Positions 10,551 to 24,075 of a stretch of DNA of 60,479 nucleotides are shown here, piece by piece; position 1 is the stretch's first letter, and each line of letters begins with the position of its first letter. The position numbers and the translations under genes were made by a program. The notes under the pieces were generated by a model. The model ran no database searches. It saw only the letters and a program-made list of their open reading frames with translations, and was not told the DNA's origin. The DNA is from Frateuria sp. Soil773 (lineage in GTDB: Bacteria > Pseudomonadota > Gammaproteobacteria > Xanthomonadales > Rhodanobacteraceae): the NCBI RefSeq assembly GCF_001428405.1, contig NZ_LMSL01000010.1:7189-67667 (forward strand), in the 5' to 3' direction.

Positions 10551-11086
10551 ATGGAGACCGCGATGCGCGGCCAGGTCATTCTCTCGCACGGTTCGGATGC
10601 CGGCCCGGGCGCCACCAAGGTCAGCGCGCTGGCCGCGCTCGCCGAATCGCTGGGCTGGCAGACGCAGCGGCCGGACTACCGCGCGGACGACGCGCTGGGC
10701 CACGCTGGCTCGGTGGCGCCGCGGCTGGAACGGCTGCGCGGGATCGTGCGCGCGCAGCCGGCGCCGCCGGTGCTGGTCGGCTCCAGCATGGGCGCGTTCG
10801 TCTCCGGCCTGGCCTCGCTGGAGCTGCCGGTGGCCGGGCTGTTCCTGCTCGCCACGCCGGCGGAGATTCCGGGCTTCGCCGAGGCCTTCGACATGCGCGA
10901 CGACGTGCCGGCCCTGCTGGTCCACGGCTGGCGCGACGAGCTGTGCCCGGTGGACGAGATCTACGCGTTCGCCGGCCGGCGCCAGTTGCCGCTGCTGCTG
11001 CTGGACGACGACCACCGGCTGGGCGGCAGCGTGGAGGCGATCGCGCAGCATTTCCGGGCGTTCCTGGGCCGGCTGGCGGACGCGGC

Positions 11087-11090
<4 letters not shown>
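10551..11090 (+). CDS. Small alpha/beta hydrolase
   Basis: The 179-residue protein is a compact alpha/beta hydrolase. It has the nucleophile elbow VGSSMGAF (GxSxG, serine near residue 78), an acid in HGWRDELCP, and a C-terminal histidine in DDDHRLGGS. These three fit a catalytic triad. Substrate is unknown. The start at 10551 follows a TACGAT hexamer at 10521-10526 that could be a -10 box; the ATG at 10563 is an alternative. Its TGA overlaps the ATG of rlmL, so the two are translationally coupled. Confidence 0.75.
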
Positions 11091-13288
<2,198 letters not shown>

Positions 13289-13352
13289 AGACTTCAGTGC
13301 GCATTAAGCGGTCCGGCCGGAGCATCGGCACGTACCAACGGAGGTCATCAGC

Positions 13353-13778
13353 ATGAACAAGCGTGTGGGGAATGCGGGCAAGCTGTTCGCCATGGGCCTG
13401 GCCCTGGCGGGCATGGTGGCGGCGCCGATGACCGCGTCGGCCCATGGCTGGGGTCATGGCGGCTGGGGTCACGGCCGCGGCGGCTGGGGCCATGGCGGCT
13501 ATTACGGCCACGGCGGCTACTACCGCCATGGCGGCCACTGGAGCGGCGGGCGCTGGATCGCCGGCGCGGTCGTCACCGGCCTGGTGGCCGGCGCGATCAT
13601 CGACGCCACGCGTCCGGCGCCGGTGTACTACGAGCCGGCGCGGGTGGTCTACCGCCAGCCGCGCACGGTGGTCTACGAGAGCGCGCCGGTGGTGACGCGG
13701 CGGGTGGTGGAGACGCGCACCGTCTACGAAGACCCGTACCAGACGCGCTACATCCGCGACGACGGCTACGACGACTGA
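13353..13778 (+). CDS. Secreted Gly/His/Tyr-rich small protein
   Basis: The 141-residue protein has a clear signal peptide ending near PMTASAHG (residue about 31). A low-complexity stretch of HGGWGHGRGGWGHGGYYGHG type follows (about 32-64), then a hydrophobic glycine-rich segment WIAGAVVTGLVAGAIID (about 68-84) and a tyrosine/arginine-rich tail. A GGAGG ribosome site lies at 13340-13344. The histidines could bind metal, but no function is established. It resembles small glycine-zipper envelope proteins. It is closely followed by a strong terminator and forms a single-gene unit. Confidence 0.72.
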   Translation: MNKRVGNAGKLFAMGLALAGMVAAPMTASAHGWGHGGWGHGRGGWGHGGYYGHGGYYRHGGHWSGGRWIAGAVVTGLVAGAIIDATRPAPVYYEPARVVYRQPRTVVYESAPVVTRRVVETRTVYEDPYQTRYIRDDGYDD

Positions 13779-13799
13779 CACCGGTCGCCACGAAGCAAA

Positions 13800-13834
13800 A
13801 AAGAGCCCGGCCATTGCCGGGCTCTTTCGTTTTT
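13800..13834 (+). terminator. Rho-independent terminator
   Basis: A perfect 12-bp stem (AAAGAGCCCGGC at 13800-13811 pairing with GCCGGGCTCTTT at 13816-13827) encloses the loop CATT. It is followed by CGTTTTT. It lies 22 bases after the small secreted protein gene and would end its transcript. The A-run on the left arm may let it also work for the opposite gene at 13856-14299. Confidence 0.9.
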
Positions 13835-13855
13835 GCCGTCGCCCGCCCGCGGCAG

Positions 13856-14299
13856 CTACGGGTTGATCGGCTTGGTCGGCTGGTCGGCGCCGCTGCCGTG
13901 GCGCGCGGCATGCTTGCGCAGGCTTTCGAACTTCGCCTTGTCGATCTTGCGGACGCTCGATATGGCGCACGGCGGCTGGTCGCGCGCACTCACGGTCTCG
14001 CCGACCCCGCCGCAGATGCGGCTGCCGCCGACGGCCTTGCCCGATTCGCTGGCGCGGAACAGCAGGCCGGGAGCACCGATGCCCAGCCGCGGGCAGTCGG
14101 CCTGCAGCTTCACCAGGTAGCGGTCGGGGCCGGTGCGCACCAGCGCGGTGCGCGCGTCGACCACGTGCCATTCGTTGATCTCGCTGGTCCGGATGCACTC
14201 GGCATAGGGCAGCGGCTTGGCGACGGCAGGGGCGTCGCTGGCCTGCGCGGCGGTACAGGCGAGCACGAGCAGCGGCAACAGGGGAAGGATGCGTTTCAT
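13856..14299 (-). CDS. Small exported protein (DUF6491-like)
   Basis: The 147-residue protein begins MKRILPLLPLLVLACTAAQA, a signal peptide with a possible lipobox (LVLAC). The mature part has PYAECIRTSEINEWHVVD, VRTGPDRYLVKLQADCPRL and two late cysteines. That arrangement reminds me of the DUF6491 family of Lysobacterales, but I recognise it only by general resemblance. The frame continues 71 codons upstream of 14299; that part lacks a signal sequence and is rejected. It converges with the secreted protein gene over the shared terminator. Confidence 0.62.
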   Translation of the reverse strand: MKRILPLLPLLVLACTAAQASDAPAVAKPLPYAECIRTSEINEWHVVDARTALVRTGPDRYLVKLQADCPRLGIGAPGLLFRASESGKAVGGSRICGGVGETVSARDQPPCAISSVRKIDKAKFESLRKHAARHGSGADQPTKPINP

Positions 14300-14510
14300 G
14301 GGGACACCTCGCGGTTGTTGGAACTGCGATGCAAGCATCGCGCGACCCGGCAGGGCGCGCCAGTGGCTGTCGAAGGCCGGCCATTCCCGTATCACGCAAA
14401 GTGAACGATTGCTCCGGCATCCTGACCGGCATGCCTTCGATCCTTCCCGCCCGCTGCCGCGGAACCTCCCCGAAAGGCCGCAGGAAGCCGCAGGAATCCG
14501 CGGGGGCGGC

Positions 14511-15746
14511 ATGCCTGCGCTGAACGCCGCCGGCCTGCTCCAGCGCTACCGCCAGGTGCGTGCCGGCACGCTGCGGCTCTGCGCGGGGCTGAGCGCCGAG
14601 GACATGATGGTGCAGTCGATGCCCGACGCGAGCCCGGCGAAGTGGCACCTGGCGCATACCACCTGGTTCTTCGAGCAGTTCGTGCTCGGCCGCGACGCAG
14701 CGTACCGTCCGTGCGACCCGGCCTGGCACTACCTGTTCAACTCCTACTACCAGACCGTGGGCCCGATGCATGCGCGGCCGCAGCGCGGCTTGCTGTCCCG
14801 GCCGTCGCTGGACGAGGTGCGCGGCTACCGGCGTCACGTCGACGAGGCGGTGTGCGAGGCGCTGCTGCGCGACGACGCCGGCGCGCTCGCGCCGCTGGTC
14901 GAGCTGGGCCTGCAGCACGAGCAGCAGCACCAGGAGCTGCTGATCACTGACATCCAGCATGCGTTCTGGTGCAACCCGCTGCGCCCGGCCTACCAGCCGG
15001 CCGCCGCCGCGCCGCGCGCCGGCGGCGTCGCGCTGCGCTACCTGCCGGGACGCGAGGGCATCGTCGAGATCGGCCATGGCGGCGACGGCTTCGCGTTCGA
15101 CAACGAAACCCCGCGCCACCGCACCCTGCTGCAGGCGCATGCGCTGGCGAACCGGCTGGTCACCAATGCCGAGTACGCCGCCTTCGTGCACGACGGCGGC
15201 TACCGCGAACCGTCGCTGTGGCTGTCCGACGGCTGGGCCCTGGTGCAGCGCGAAGGCTGGCAGCGCCCGCTGTACTGGCAGCCCGACCTGGCCAGCGCGT
15301 TCGGCCTGGCCGGGGTGCAGGCGATCGACCCGGAAGCGCCGGTGAGCCAGCTCAGCTACTTCGAGGCCGACGCGTTCGCGCGCTGGGCCGAAGCGCGCCT
15401 GCCGACCGAGGCCGAGTGGGAGGCCGCCGCCGAGGGCCTGCCGCATGGCGGCAACCTGCTCGACGAGGCGCCGCGTCCGCCGGCACCGGCGGGCGGGGAC
15501 GGCCTGCAGCAGATGTTCGGCGACCTGTGGGAATGGACCGCCTCGCCGTACGTCAGCTATCCGGGCTTCCGGCCGCTGCCGGGCGCGCTGGGCGAATACA
15601 ACGGCAAATTCATGTGCGGCCAGTGGGTGCTGCGGGGCGGCTCCTGCGCCACGCCGCGCGGCCACGTCCGTGCCAGCTACCGCAACTTCTTCCCGCCGCA
15701 CGCACGCTGGCAGTTCGCCGGGCTGCGGCTGGCAAGGAACCGATGA
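14511..15746 (+). CDS. egtB: Ergothioneine biosynthesis iron-dependent sulfoxide synthase EgtB
   Basis: The 411-residue EgtB joins hercynine to a thiol donor using oxygen and non-heme iron. Iron-ligand histidines fit H46 or H49 in WHLAHTTWFFEQF and H136 and H140 in LQHEQQHQELL, within a DinB-like helical domain. The C-terminal FGE-sulfatase domain includes LPTEAEWEAAAEGLPHGG, LWEWTASPY and WVLRGGSCATPRGHVRASYR. The length is typical of the family. It is followed after 10 bases by egtD. No egtC or egtE is nearby, so the pathway may be the short gamma-glutamylcysteine-independent type or use genes elsewhere. Confidence 0.93.
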   Translation: MPALNAAGLLQRYRQVRAGTLRLCAGLSAEDMMVQSMPDASPAKWHLAHTTWFFEQFVLGRDAAYRPCDPAWHYLFNSYYQTVGPMHARPQRGLLSRPSLDEVRGYRRHVDEAVCEALLRDDAGALAPLVELGLQHEQQHQELLITDIQHAFWCNPLRPAYQPAAAAPRAGGVALRYLPGREGIVEIGHGGDGFAFDNETPRHRTLLQAHALANRLVTNAEYAAFVHDGGYREPSLWLSDGWALVQREGWQRPLYWQPDLASAFGLAGVQAIDPEAPVSQLSYFEADAFARWAEARLPTEAEWEAAAEGLPHGGNLLDEAPRPPAPAGGDGLQQMFGDLWEWTASPYVSYPGFRPLPGALGEYNGKFMCGQWVLRGGSCATPRGHVRASYRNFFPPHARWQFAGLRLARNR

Positions 15747-15756
15747 GCACGAGCCG

Positions 15757-16743
15757 ATGAGTGTGCAAGCCTGCGACCTGCGCGACGACGACCGCCGCCC
15801 GCCCGCCAACGAACTGCTGGAGATCGTGCAGCGCGGCCTGCGATCGCAGCCGAAGCGGCTGCCGTCGTGGCTGTTCTACGACGAGCGCGGCTCGGAGCTG
15901 TTCGAGCGGATCTGCGAGCAGCCGGAGTACTACCTCACCCGCTGCGAGATCGCCCTGATGGACGTCCATGCCGCCGGCATCGCCGATGCGCTGGGCGCGG
16001 ACGTGCGGCTGGTCGAGTACGGCAGCGGCAACGCGGTCAAGACGCGGATGCTGCTGGAACACCTGGCCTCGCCGGCGGCCTACGTGCCGGTGGAGATTTC
16101 CGCCGAGCCGCTGCGGCAGAGCGTGCAGCGGCTCGGCGAGCGTTTCCCGCAGGTGCCGATGCAGCCCCTGTGCGCCGACTTCACCCGCGCGCTGCGGCTG
16201 CCGATCCCGCCGCGCGCGCCGCGCCGCACGGTGGTGTATTTCCCCGGTTCGACCATCGGCAATTTCGAGGCGCGCGACGCGGTGGCGCTGCTGCGCAAGA
16301 TGCGTGGCGAGATGGGCGACAACGGCGGCGTGCTGATCGGCGTGGACCTGAAGAAGGACACGGCGCTGCTCGAGGCGGCCTACAACGATGCGGCCGGCGT
16401 CACCGCCGAGTTCACGCTCAACCTGCTGGTGCGGCTCAACCGCGAGCTGGGCAGCGATTTCGACCTGTCCGGCTTCCGCCATCGCGCGCATTACAACCCG
16501 ATGGCCGGGCGCATCGAGACCAGCCTCGTCAGCACCCGCGCGCAGCAGGCGAGGGTGGGCCGCATGCTGGCGCGCTTCGCCGAGGGCGAGGCGATGCAGG
16601 TGGAATACAGTTGCAAGTACACGCTGGACGACTTCGCCGCTCTGGCGGGCCGGGCGGGGCTGGAAGTGCGGCGCGTCTGGACCGATCCCGAGCGGATGTT
16701 CAGCGTGCAGTACCTGGTGCGCGCCGGGGCGCCGGGGCGCTAG
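15757..16743 (+). CDS. egtD: L-histidine N(alpha)-methyltransferase EgtD
   Basis: The 328-residue EgtD trimethylates histidine to hercynine with SAM, the first step of ergothioneine synthesis. Diagnostic motifs are PKRLPSWLFYDERGSELFE, PEYYLTRCEIALM, VEYGSGNAVKTRMLL (SAM binding) and VYFPGSTIGNF. The C-terminus SCKYTLDDFAALAG matches relatives. The length is standard (about 320). It lies directly after egtB in the same direction. I chose the ATG at 15757 because the family begins only a few residues before the PPANELLEIV segment. Confidence 0.94.
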   Translation: MSVQACDLRDDDRRPPANELLEIVQRGLRSQPKRLPSWLFYDERGSELFERICEQPEYYLTRCEIALMDVHAAGIADALGADVRLVEYGSGNAVKTRMLLEHLASPAAYVPVEISAEPLRQSVQRLGERFPQVPMQPLCADFTRALRLPIPPRAPRRTVVYFPGSTIGNFEARDAVALLRKMRGEMGDNGGVLIGVDLKKDTALLEAAYNDAAGVTAEFTLNLLVRLNRELGSDFDLSGFRHRAHYNPMAGRIETSLVSTRAQQARVGRMLARFAEGEAMQVEYSCKYTLDDFAALAGRAGLEVRRVWTDPERMFSVQYLVRAGAPGR

Positions 16744-16898
16744 CGGGAGGCAGTCGCCAGCGGCTCCGCCGTGCCCGCAAGCCTCGCTGCGCAGTCCGGT
16801 ACGGAGCCGGCCGCTGCGGAAGGACGCCGTGAGTTCCTTCCGCGCACCCCGCCGCGCCGCGCATGCGGCGCGCTTGACGCTTACGGCATCCGGCCGGG

Positions 16899-17984
<1,086 letters not shown>

Positions 17985-18020
17985 GTGGGCTCCTTCGGTG
18001 TGGGGTCCAGTGGCGGCCAT

Positions 18021-18050
18021 GAAAAAAGCCGCCAGTGGTGCTGGCGGCTT
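18021..18050 (-). terminator. Attenuator terminator of the DAHP synthase gene
   Basis: Read on the minus strand, a perfect 10-bp stem (AAGCCGCCAG, 18050-18041, pairing with CTGGCGGCTT, 18035-18026) with loop CACCA runs into six T. It lies between the leader peptide and the DAHP synthase start. Upstream, GGGCGGAGG at 18104-18096 can pair with the left arm as an anti-terminator. GCCGCCACCCGCC at 18153-18141 can pair with that segment in turn. This is the 1:2, 2:3, 3:4 layout of classical amino acid attenuators. Confidence 0.88.
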
Positions 18051-18075
18051 TCCGGGGTTGATTGATCTTCGGTCT

Positions 18076-18162
18076 TTACGACGATCGCGCCCGTACCTCC
18101 GCCCATGGCTTCGGATAGCCGTAAAAAAACCAAAAGTACTGGCGGGTGGCGGCGAGGATCAT
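18076..18162 (-). CDS. Aromatic-amino-acid attenuator leader peptide
   Basis: A 28-residue peptide is encoded just before the attenuator hairpin. Residues 9-20 read YFWFFYGYPKPW, so eight of twelve codons specify Phe, Tyr or Trp. Shortage of the charged tRNAs would stall the ribosome here, mask the early GC-rich segment, and free the anti-terminator. The stop TAA at 18078-18076 precedes the terminator stem by 25 bases. I see no clear Shine-Dalgarno site before the ATG. A TGTTAT hexamer at 18178-18173 could be a -10 box, which would make the transcript start almost at the ATG. The mix of all three residues suits a common-pathway enzyme. Confidence 0.85.
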   Translation of the reverse strand: MILAATRQYFWFFYGYPKPWAEVRARSS

Positions 18163-18541
18163 GTGGCTAGAGATAACACAGTCGATAGGGCGCCGCAACG
18201 CATCCGCCATGCGCGCCGGTACGGCGCGGCATCGCGCGGAGCCTGCGCATGCCGGGCGTGCGGAAATGGACGTCCATCCATCCACGCGATGGAAGCGGCC
18301 GGCACGCGGGGCCGGCGAAGGGCGCGGGATACCTGGCGAGGCGAGCGGTTCGGGGGCTTCCGTGCAGCATCGGCGCCGGAACCTGGCCGGGAGGGGCCAG
18401 CATGCCGCCCGGAGACCTGCCGGATGCCACCTCGGCCCGCTGGCCGCGCGCGGCGCGACCCGCCCAGCGGGGCATCGCCCCGCGACGATAGTGTGCCGGC
18501 ACCGTGCATAATCGCCGCGTCGCCCTTGCCGCCATGCCGCC
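18163..18541. other. Intergenic region with no recognised gene
   Basis: This 379-base gap separates the aroG leader from yajD. It has open frames on both strands, but their composition is arginine-rich and none resembles a known protein. It presumably holds the divergent promoters. A CATAAT hexamer at 18507-18512 is a plausible -10 box for yajD; no convincing -35 was found. Confidence 0.5.
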
Positions 18542-18922
18542 ATGACCCATCCGAAGGCTCCCGATTCCGCCAGGCTCGACCGCATCGTGGCCGAGGCGCG
18601 CCGCGCCGCCGAGCAGCGCGAGATGGGCTATCGCGAGCGCGCGCTGAAGATGTACCCGTGGGTGTGCGGCCGCTGCGCGCGCGAGTTCACCCGCGCCAAC
18701 CTGCACGAGCTGACCGTCCATCACCGCAACCACAACCACGACGACAACCCGGCCGACGGCAGCAACTGGGAGCTGCTGTGCCTGTACTGCCACGACAACG
18801 AGCACTCGCGCTACATCGACAACGTGGCCGGCGCGCCGCTGGGCGGGGACGCGCCGAAGCCCGCCACCGGCAATCCATTCGCCGACCTCAAGGCGATGCT
18901 GGAAGCGAAAAGCCGGCGTTGA
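18542..18922 (+). CDS. yajD: HNH nuclease, YajD family
   Basis: The 126-residue protein is a small HNH-type nuclease of the YajD family. Two CxxC pairs (VCGRC near residues 41-44 and CLYC near 80-83) would hold zinc, and the HNH core is LTVHHRNHNHDDNPADGSNW followed by CHDNEHSRY. The first half has basic helices. The length compares with 115 in E. coli. Its cellular role is not established. It is followed after 8 bases by the frameshifted HXXEE gene. Confidence 0.9.
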   Translation: MTHPKAPDSARLDRIVAEARRAAEQREMGYRERALKMYPWVCGRCAREFTRANLHELTVHHRNHNHDDNPADGSNWELLCLYCHDNEHSRYIDNVAGAPLGGDAPKPATGNPFADLKAMLEAKSRR

Positions 18923-18930
18923 ACGTCGAC

Positions 18931-19421
18931 ATGTCTCCGCCACTGGCGGCCGTAGGGTGGCTTTTCACTCTCGGCGCATTGGCGCACAACGCGGAGGAAG
19001 CGTGGTTTCTTCCGGCCTGGTCGGGAAAGGCGGGCAAGTGGTATCCGCCGGTGGCGGCGCCGGCGTTCCGCTTCGCGGCTGGCGTGCTGTCGATCCTGTT
19101 CATCGCGGTCACGGCGGCCGCTTCATCGGCTTCGGCCGGCAGCGCCGGCGCGTACCTGATGGCGGGCTACGTGCTCGCGATGGTCCTCAATGCCTTCATG
19201 CCGCATGTCATCGCCAGCCTCCTCATGCGCAGGTACATGCCCGGCACGGCCCAGCGGTGCTGTTGAACCTGCCTCTGGGGCTGCTCTATCTGCGCCAGGC
19301 CCTGCATGAGGGGCATATCGGGCTGCGCCTGTTCTGCTGGGCCGGGCCGCTGGTGGTACTGGCGATGCTGGCCTGCATCCCCCTGCTGCTCGGTCTCGGG
19401 CGCAGGCTGCGTCTGGCCTGA
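18931..19421 (+). pseudogene. HXXEE-domain membrane protein, apparent frameshift
   Basis: The first frame gives MSPPLAAVGWLFTLGALAHN followed by AEEAWFLP, containing the HxxEE motif (HNAEE). Three hydrophobic segments follow, up to RRYMPGTAQRCC and a stop at 19266. The family signature then continues in the next frame as VLLNLPLGLLYL and ends at 19421. One missing base near 19250-19258, between ACGGCC and GCGGTGCTG, would restore a protein of about 163 residues. The family is integral-membrane and of unknown function. This is either a real inactivating mutation or a sequencing error. Confidence 0.7.
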
Positions 19422-19512
19422 GCTTCTCGCATGCCGGCGCGGTGAGCCGCACGATGGGCAGGGTCGCCCCGTACAATGGCCGCCCGTCCATCCGACCGGA
19501 TTCGAGACCACC

Positions 19513-20583
19513 GTGACCGCCGCCGGTTTTTCCGCGCCCGCGCCCGATGCGGCGCTGGACGCCTTGTTCGTTCCGTTCGCGGACGGCGACTTGCGCCTGC
19601 CGGCGGACGGCCGCGTGCTGTTCCTGCGCGCGCGCGACGGCTTCCGCCTGCGCGAGATGGCGCGGCCCGGCTGGCTGTGCGCGCAGGGGTTCAAGCCCTT
19701 CGCCGACGCGCTGGAACGCAGCGGCCTGCGCGTCGGCGAGCCTGCCGCCGGCGAGGCCTTTCCGCTGGTGCTCGTGCTGCCGCCGCGCCAGCGCGACGAG
19801 ATGCGCGCGCTGTACGCCCGCGCGGCGCAATGCGCGCAGCTTGGCGGCATCGTGCTGGCCTGCGTGCCGAACGCGGAGGGCGCGAAATCGGCCGAGGCGG
19901 ACCTGGCCCGGTTGCTCGGTCCGCTGCGCAGCGTGTCCAAGCACAAGTGCCGGGTGTTCTGGGGTACCCGGTCGGAAGCCGCGCCCGATCGCGCATTGCA
20001 GGAGCAGTGGCTTGCGCTGGACGCGCCGCGCGAGATCGCCGGCGGCCAGGTCAGCCGGCCTGGGCTGTTCGCCTGGGACCGGATCGATGCCGCGTCCGCG
20101 CTGCTGGCCGCGCACCTGCCGGCGGACCTGCACGGGCGGGTGGCCGACCTGGGCGCCGGCTACGGCTACCTGTCCGCACAGGTCGTCGCGCACTGCCCGC
20201 AGGTGGCGGCGATCGACCTGTACGAGGCGGAGGCGCGCGCGCTGGAGCCGGCACGGATCAACCTCGATCGCGCGGTGCGCGACGCCGGACGCGCGGTGGC
20301 GACGCAGGTGCACTGGCACGACGTGACCACCGGGCTGCCGCGGCGCTACGACGCCATCGTCAGCAACCCGCCGTTCCACCAGGGGCGCGCGGACCTGCCC
20401 GGGCTCGGCCGCGCCTTCATCGCCAGCGCCGCCGATGCGCTGCTGCCGCACGGCCGCCTGTGGCTGGTGGCGAACCGGCACCTGCCGTACGAGTCGATGC
20501 TCGCCGCGCGCTTCGGCGACGTCCGCGAGGTGGCGGCGCAGGAGGGTTTCAAGGTGATCGCCGCAAGCGGAGTACGTGGATGA
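19513..20583 (+). CDS. rsmC: 16S rRNA (guanine1207-N2)-methyltransferase-like protein RsmC
   Basis: The 356-residue protein has the duplicated layout of RsmC: a degenerate N-terminal methyltransferase-like half and an active C-terminal half. The active half has VADLGAGYGYLSAQV (SAM-binding loop) and the catalytic motif SNPPFHQG near residue 285, which marks N2-guanine methyltransferases. I use the GTG at 19513, read VTAAGFSAP, because upstream sequence is not conserved. A TACAAT hexamer at 19472-19477 may be the -10 box. The stop overlaps the start of the pseudouridine synthase gene, so two 16S rRNA modification genes are coupled. Confidence 0.88.
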   Translation: MTAAGFSAPAPDAALDALFVPFADGDLRLPADGRVLFLRARDGFRLREMARPGWLCAQGFKPFADALERSGLRVGEPAAGEAFPLVLVLPPRQRDEMRALYARAAQCAQLGGIVLACVPNAEGAKSAEADLARLLGPLRSVSKHKCRVFWGTRSEAAPDRALQEQWLALDAPREIAGGQVSRPGLFAWDRIDAASALLAAHLPADLHGRVADLGAGYGYLSAQVVAHCPQVAAIDLYEAEARALEPARINLDRAVRDAGRAVATQVHWHDVTTGLPRRYDAIVSNPPFHQGRADLPGLGRAFIASAADALLPHGRLWLVANRHLPYESMLAARFGDVREVAAQEGFKVIAASGVRG

Positions 20584-21290
20584 AGCTGGTCAAGTTGATT
20601 GCGAACCTCGGCTACGGCAGCCGCAAGGAAGTCGCGCTGATGTTCCGCGAAGGGCGCATCGCCGACCCCGACGGCGAGGTGCTGTACGCCGACGACAAGG
20701 TGCCGCACGAGCACATCCGCATCGACGGCGAACCGCTCGATCCGCCGGCGGGGATCGTGCTGATGATGCACAAGCCGCTGGGCGCGACCTGCTCGCGCAA
20801 GGACCAGGGCCGCGTGGTGTACGACCTGCTGCCGCCGCGCTACCGCCGGCGCGATCCGGCGCTGTCCACGGTGGGGCGGCTGGACCGCGACACCTCCGGC
20901 CTGCTGCTGTTCACCGACGACGGCGCGCTGCTGCACCGGATCATCTCGCCCAGGGCGCAGGTGGCGAAGGTCTACGAGGCCACGCTGGCGAGCGACCTGC
21001 GCGGCGACGAAGGCGAACTGTTCGCCAGCGGCACGCTGATGCTGGAATCGGAAACCACGCCGCTGGCGCCGGCGCAGTTGCAGGTGCTGGCGCCGCGCAC
21101 GGCCCGGCTCGCCGTCACCGAGGGCCGCTACCACCAGGTGCGGCGCATGTTCGCCGCCGCCGGCAACCATGTGGAAACGCTGCATCGCGTGTCGGTAGGC
21201 GGGTTGGCGCTGGGCGACCTGCCGGCCGGCGCATGGCGGCCCTTGGCGGCGGACGAGGTGGCAGGGATCTTTCTTCCCGCGCTGCCGTAA
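20580..21290 (+). CDS. rsuA: 16S rRNA pseudouridine516 synthase
   Basis: The 236-residue protein is a RsuA/RluB/E/F-type pseudouridine synthase. An S4-like RNA-binding segment occupies about residues 1-55 (LIANLGYGSRKEVALMFREG). The catalytic motif is GRLDRDTSGLLLFT near residues 99-112, where the aspartate after RL attacks the uridine. EGRYHQVRRMFAAAGNHV follows. RsuA acts on U516 of 16S rRNA. The pairing with rsmC supports a small-subunit target, though other members of the family cannot be fully excluded. ATG overlaps the rsmC stop. Confidence 0.88.
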   Translation: MKLVKLIANLGYGSRKEVALMFREGRIADPDGEVLYADDKVPHEHIRIDGEPLDPPAGIVLMMHKPLGATCSRKDQGRVVYDLLPPRYRRRDPALSTVGRLDRDTSGLLLFTDDGALLHRIISPRAQVAKVYEATLASDLRGDEGELFASGTLMLESETTPLAPAQLQVLAPRTARLAVTEGRYHQVRRMFAAAGNHVETLHRVSVGGLALGDLPAGAWRPLAADEVAGIFLPALP

Positions 21291-21322
21291 TCGGGGATCG
21301 CCCGCCCGCGGCGGCGCGGTTG

Positions 21323-21655
21323 TCAGGGATTGCGCATCACCACCGGCGTCGGCACCGGGTGCGCGCCGAACCACTTCTTGCGCTCGTCGCGGCAGCCGGG
21401 GCTGCCCATCGCGTATTTGCGGCAGATCGCCGGGCGCTGGTCGTAGATGGTGCAGCGGAAGGTGTTCGGATCGACCGCGGCGCACCAGCCGTCCGCGCCC
21501 TTGGCCAGGGTGTCCGGGCCGTGGTCGTCGTGCTGGATCAGCCATGCGGGCACCCGGTCCTCGGGCATCAGCACGACGGTAAGGCGGCAGCAGACGGCTT
21601 CGCAATCGCTGCATCGCACGCCATGGCGGGAACGGGAAGGGGAGGGAGACTTCAT
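21323..21655 (-). CDS. Short YkgJ-family cysteine cluster protein
   Basis: The 110-residue protein has VRCSDCEAVCCRLTV near the N-terminus, then WCAAVDPNTFRCTIYDQRPAICRKY and PGCRDERKKWF. These cysteines match the YkgJ/UPF0153 pattern of a bound zinc or iron-sulfur cluster. I chose the ATG at 21655 over one six codons upstream; either is possible. No function is established. The gene converges on rsuA. The gene at 4104 is a distant relative. Confidence 0.8.
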   Translation of the reverse strand: MKSPSPSRSRHGVRCSDCEAVCCRLTVVLMPEDRVPAWLIQHDDHGPDTLAKGADGWCAAVDPNTFRCTIYDQRPAICRKYAMGSPGCRDERKKWFGAHPVPTPVVMRNP

Positions 21656-21778
21656 GCCCCAGCATGGCAGCATGTCGCGTAGCGGGGCGTGAACCGATGG
21701 TTATCGGCCCGGGTAGCGCGCGGTGTTCCATGGCTGGCGCCACGCATGCGCTCCGGCCATCGAGCCTTGTCGTGGCCT

Positions 21779-22011
21779 GAGGGCCTGTTCGAAGGCTCCC
21801 TGTCGGACTGGAATCCCCTCACGCTCTCCGCTCGTCATTCCTGCGAGACGCTTTTCAACAGCCGAAGGGCTGGTCAAGCAGGAATCCAGTGACTTTCCTT
21901 TTCCCAGAACCTAGGGGTACTGGATCCCAGCTTGACAGGCCCCGCGGCTGTTGAAAGCCGCTGGGATGACGCTTCATAGGGGATGCCTGGGGGCCCTTGA
22001 ACGGGCTCTCA
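21779..22011. repeat. MITE-like dispersed repeat, copy B (long form)
   Basis: The 553-base gap before selO contains a repeat of about 233 bases. Its left end is GAGGGCCTGTTCGAAGGCTC and its right end is TTGAACGGGCTCTC. The right end, read in reverse complement, resembles the left end, so the element has imperfect terminal inverted repeats. Inside are CGTCATTCCTGCGA, CTTTTCAACAGCCGAAGGGC, AGGAATCCAGTGACTTTCC and GCTGGGATGACGC modules shared with the other copies. No transposase is encoded. A TATAAG hexamer at 22176-22181 may be the selO -10 box. Confidence 0.75.
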
Positions 22012-22208
22012 GGCGCCGCGATGGGCTTCTGGCCGTGCCAGCCGCCAGGCGGTTCGCGTCATGCCGGTTCACGCGGTCACGGAAGCGACGCCGGCAGCCC
22101 GTCGCGGCCGCTGGCCGGCGGGTACGGATGGGACGTTCCGGCTTTTCCTCTTGCATGCCGCCGGTCGCGCCCGGATATAAGCTCGACCGGCCTCGTGGGT
22201 ATCGCGCC

Positions 22209-23768
<1,560 letters not shown>

Positions 23769-24075
23769 AGCGGCGGGTTTGGCTGGAGCTGAACATCGCC
23801 CGGAAGTGGAAGGGGCAGGTTCATGCTCTGGGCAACACGGGGACGAATTTGGCGCGACCTTGCCTGCGGCTCCCGCGTCAGGGCTCGGTTACGGCATACC
23901 CTTGCACACGCATGGTCATGCGCCGCCCCGGCTCGTGATCCTATTGCAGGGGCTGATTTCGTGGCCGTCGTCTGGTCGGCAACCGCGTTGGCTTTGCGGC
24001 TGAAGGGAGGCCGCTGAGCCGGGTGACCGGCGTAGCCACGCGCATCGCCGCGCGCGGGCAACGGAAGCAGCAGCC
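23769..24075. other. Intergenic region with no recognised gene
   Basis: This 307-base stretch lies between the convergent ends of selO and trxC. Short open frames are present, but none has a ribosome site plus a recognisable protein. I saw no terminator hairpin with a T-run and none of the dispersed repeat modules. Confidence 0.5.

Noticed and set aside
8070..11051. Very long open frame on the minus strand opposite cysNC and rlmL
   Set aside because: It is a shadow caused by high G+C at codon third positions; its translation is low-complexity Arg/Ala/Gln and matches nothing, while the plus-strand frames encode clear enzymes.
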